DNA of 64,000 nt. Origin: Clostridia bacterium (GTDB taxonomy: Bacteria; Bacillota; Clostridia; Christensenellales; Aristaeellaceae). Every line of letters begins with the position of its first letter. Position 1 is the stretch's first letter. Where the stretch lies: the NCBI GenBank assembly GCA_017534885.1, contig JAFXVR010000008.1:33365-97364 (forward strand). Reading direction: 5' to 3'. The translations under genes were made by a program, and so were the position numbers. This document shows, in pieces, positions 62,228-64,000 of this stretch. The notes beneath the pieces are model-generated. The model had not been told where the DNA came from. It searched no databases and saw only the letters and a program-made list of their open reading frames with translations.

Positions 62228-62994
62228 CAGCCGAAATAAACCGTCTGCGGGCACTGGTGAATCAATCAAAGCGGCTGGTCTTCTTCGGCGGGGCGGGCGT
62301 GTCCACCGCCAGCGGCATCCCGGACTACCGGAGCATGACGGGGCTGAACAGCCGGCGCTATGGCGGACTGAGCGCCGAGGCCCTGCTGTCTCACTCCTGC
62401 CTGATGCTGGAACCGGAACGCTTCTTTGCTTTTTACCGGGAGCAGCTGCTGCACCCGGAGGCCAGGCCCAACGCGGCTCACCTTTGGCTTCGGCAGCTGG
62501 AGGAGGCCGGGCGGCTGGGCGGCATTATCACCCAGAACATCGACGGGCTGCACCGGGCCGCGGGGAGCGTCCGCCTGTACGAGCTGCACGGGTCGGTGCG
62601 GGAGAACACCTGCATGGATTGCGGCGCGTCCTTCAGACTGGACTGGATGGCCGCGCAGACCGGCCTGCCCCGCTGCCCGGACTGCGGAGGCGTGGTTCGG
62701 CCGGACATCTGCCTGTACGGCGAGGCGCCCAATCCCTATGTGATGCGCGGGGCGAGGCGCGTGATCGCGGAGGCGGACACGCTGATCGTGGCCGGCACCA
62801 GTCTGCGGGTGGAGCCCGCCGCCTCCCTGCTGGAAGGCTTTGCGGGCCGGAACCTGATCATCATCAACCGGGAACCCATCCCGGCGGAAGAGAAGGCTTC
62901 GCTGGTCATCCATGGCGATGTGGCAGAGACTCTGGCCGCCCTCGGCCCGCCCGATCCTCTGCCGGAATGGATTTCAGCGAAAACAAGGAGCTGA
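62224..62994 (+). CDS. Sir2-family NAD-dependent protein deacylase
   Basis: A GTG start overlaps the previous stop (GTGA). The 256-residue product has FFGGAGVSTASGIPDYRS (NAD), TQNIDGLHRAAGS, the catalytic His122 in ELHGSV, and zinc cysteines at about 130, 133, 151 and 154 (CMDCGASF, CPDCGG). All catalytic residues are present. It deacylates lysines using NAD, likely regulating metabolic enzymes such as acetyl-CoA synthetase. It follows the transglutaminase gene in the operon. Confidence 0.94.
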   Translation: MTAEINRLRALVNQSKRLVFFGGAGVSTASGIPDYRSMTGLNSRRYGGLSAEALLSHSCLMLEPERFFAFYREQLLHPEARPNAAHLWLRQLEEAGRLGGIITQNIDGLHRAAGSVRLYELHGSVRENTCMDCGASFRLDWMAAQTGLPRCPDCGGVVRPDICLYGEAPNPYVMRGARRVIAEADTLIVAGTSLRVEPAASLLEGFAGRNLIIINREPIPAEEKASLVIHGDVAETLAALGPPDPLPEWISAKTRS

Positions 62995-63003
62995 TATACA
63001 GCA

Positions 63004-63771
63004 ATGGAGAAACAGATCATCAACGAGGCAACCCCGCGGCCGACGCCGGTACTGGGCGGGAACACCAGCACCGGCATCCTCAAAATCATTGCGCTGGTGT
63101 TCATGTTCATCGACCACAGCGGCAAGATGCTCTTTCAGAACGACGTTACCCTGCGCGTGCTGGGAAGGATCGCCTTTCCCATCTATTGCTGGTGCCTGGT
63201 GGTAGGCTTCTGCTATACCCGGAGTCCGCTGAAGTACCTGCTGCGCATCCTGCTGGTGGGCGTGATTTCACAGCCGCTGTATATGATCGCCCTGAACCAC
63301 ACCTGGAAAGACCTGAATATCTTCTGGACGCTGTTCCTGGCGCTGGCGGCGCTCTGGGGCATCCGGGAGCGCTGGTATCTCAGCCACATCTGGGCGCCGC
63401 TGCTGGCTATCCTCATCGCCATCGAGACGAACGCCAACTACGGCTGGCGCGGCGTTGTGCTGGTGCTGATGCTCTACGCCGCCCGGGAGAAGCGCGGCGC
63501 CATCGCGGCGGTGATGGTGGGCATGTCGCTGGCCTGGGCCGGTACCTCCTCAGCGGTGCGCAGCCTGTTTGGCATCGATCTCAGCTGGCTGCACAACTGG
63601 CGCTATCAGACCATCACCTCCGCCTTTATGCGCATGCAGACGCTGATGCTCCTCAGCCTGCCCTTCATCCTCTGGCCTATGAAGAAGAACGTCAAAATGC
63701 CCATCTGGCTGAGCTACGCCCTCTATCCCCTCCATCTCGCCCTGCTGTGGGGGCTGGAGCAGATCGTTTGA
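63004..63771 (+). CDS. TraX-family membrane protein
   Basis: The 255-residue product has about eight helices and the TraX pattern STGILKIIALVFMFIDHSGK near the start, then RVLGRIAFPIYCWCLVVGF, a DHxGK-like acyltransferase motif, and a C-terminal LSYALYPLHLALLW. TraX acetylates F pilin in Enterobacteria, while Firmicutes homologues occur on chromosomes without conjugation genes and their substrate is unknown. It ends two bases before the stop of the transposase end. Confidence 0.9.
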   Translation: MEKQIINEATPRPTPVLGGNTSTGILKIIALVFMFIDHSGKMLFQNDVTLRVLGRIAFPIYCWCLVVGFCYTRSPLKYLLRILLVGVISQPLYMIALNHTWKDLNIFWTLFLALAALWGIRERWYLSHIWAPLLAILIAIETNANYGWRGVVLVLMLYAAREKRGAIAAVMVGMSLAWAGTSSAVRSLFGIDLSWLHNWRYQTITSAFMRMQTLMLLSLPFILWPMKKNVKMPIWLSYALYPLHLALLWGLEQIV

Positions 63772-63773
63772 TA

Positions 63774-64000
63774 CTATTCTCGATTAAATATTTTACATAT
63801 CCAATCGCGCTTGGTAATGCTGGAAACAGTTTCGGCGGAAAGGTTGTTGATAGTCTGGCAGAGACGGTCAACAACCTTTTCCAACGTAGGGAATATCTCG
63901 TTACGAAAGCCTTGGGTTCTCAACTCACGCCAGATCTGCTCAATGGGATTCATTTCAGGTGTGTAGGGTGGGATGTTGAGCAACATGATGTTTTCCGGGA
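63774..64000 (-). mobile_element. IS630-family transposase, C-terminal part (continues beyond window)
   Basis: The reverse strand encodes PENIMLLNIPPYTPEMNPIE followed by QIWRELRTQGF, the DDE_3 C-terminal signature of IS630 transposases with the last catalytic Glu in PIE. The reading frame is intact to its stop at 63774-63776. The N-terminal part lies beyond 64000, so integrity of the element cannot be judged. The low GC contrasts with the TraX gene. Confidence 0.85.

Noticed and set aside
63004..63771. TraX as a sign of a conjugative element
   Set aside because: No tra, mob or relaxase genes flank it; chromosomal TraX-like genes are common in Firmicutes.

Overview
The window is high-GC bacterial chromosome with Gram-positive (Firmicutes/Clostridia-type) character: an rplM-rpsI pair with its own promoter, many consensus vegetative promoters (TTGACA-N17-TATAAT type), strong AGGAGG ribosome sites, LicD and VanZ proteins, an ECF transporter S component, and secreted proteins with SH3 and peptidoglycan-binding repeats. 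GC content with Clostridia-like gene content suggests an uncultured gut or rumen Clostridia lineage; the exact taxon cannot be fixed from the sequence. No CRISPR array and no prophage were seen. One IS630-family transposase end lies at the right edge.

Layout. 1-4254 (minus): a housekeeping/sugar operon with nucleotidyltransferase, membrane-anchored GT2 glycosyltransferase, galM, tatD and a secreted metallo-beta-lactamase-fold protein cut by the window edge. 4445-9754: two divergent secreted proteins, a six-repeat peptidoglycan-binding protein with a possible divergent L,D-transpeptidase end and a BspA-like leucine-rich-repeat protein. 9849-10879: rplM-rpsI. 10900-14101: an accessory patch with a leucine-rich gene split by a 122-bp palindromic element, a secreted hypothetical, a Sel1-repeat gene fragment and a membrane protein. 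14333-16203: two tRNA-Ser genes and a secreted GH43 glycosidase.

16294-35991 is one long plus-strand surface-glycan operon running from a single good promoter to a terminator. It opens with a PglF/PglE/PglC-like set (4,6-dehydratase, aminotransferase, phosphoglycosyl transferase), which should make a 4-amino-dideoxy sugar on undecaprenyl phosphate. It continues with a GNAT, two ATP-grasp ligases, a PIG-L deacetylase, an UlaG-like hydrolase, an SDR and a GT2, a combination that suggests an unusual modified or amide-decorated sugar. It ends with LicD x3, a hexapeptide acyltransferase, GT2, Wzy and Wzx. A lower-GC segment (about 28.9-31.8 kb) ends inside wzy, as if part of the locus was exchanged.

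36036-40054: glnS, gltX and an ECF S component. 40115-41202: threonine aldolase. 41481-52326: branched-chain amino acid synthesis, namely a Leu-rich leader peptide with attenuator, ilvB-ilvN-ilvC, ilvD, leuA, leuC and leuD. This stretch is interrupted by a HigBA toxin-antitoxin pair and by a YefM antitoxin whose YoeB/Txe toxin is frameshifted. leuB and ilvE are not in the window. 52401-55703: DUF368 lipid-carrier transporter, a small peptidoglycan-binding protein and tatB-tatA-tatC. 55707-63771: three small-molecule acetyltransferase/membrane genes, a MoxR-DUF58-transglutaminase operon, Sir2 and TraX.

The main unexplained structures are a dispersed family of G-rich hairpin repeats (about 41.2, 50.4 and 56.5 kb), the palindromic element at 11.6 kb, and the ATP-grasp/PIG-L/hydrolase module of the glycan locus.
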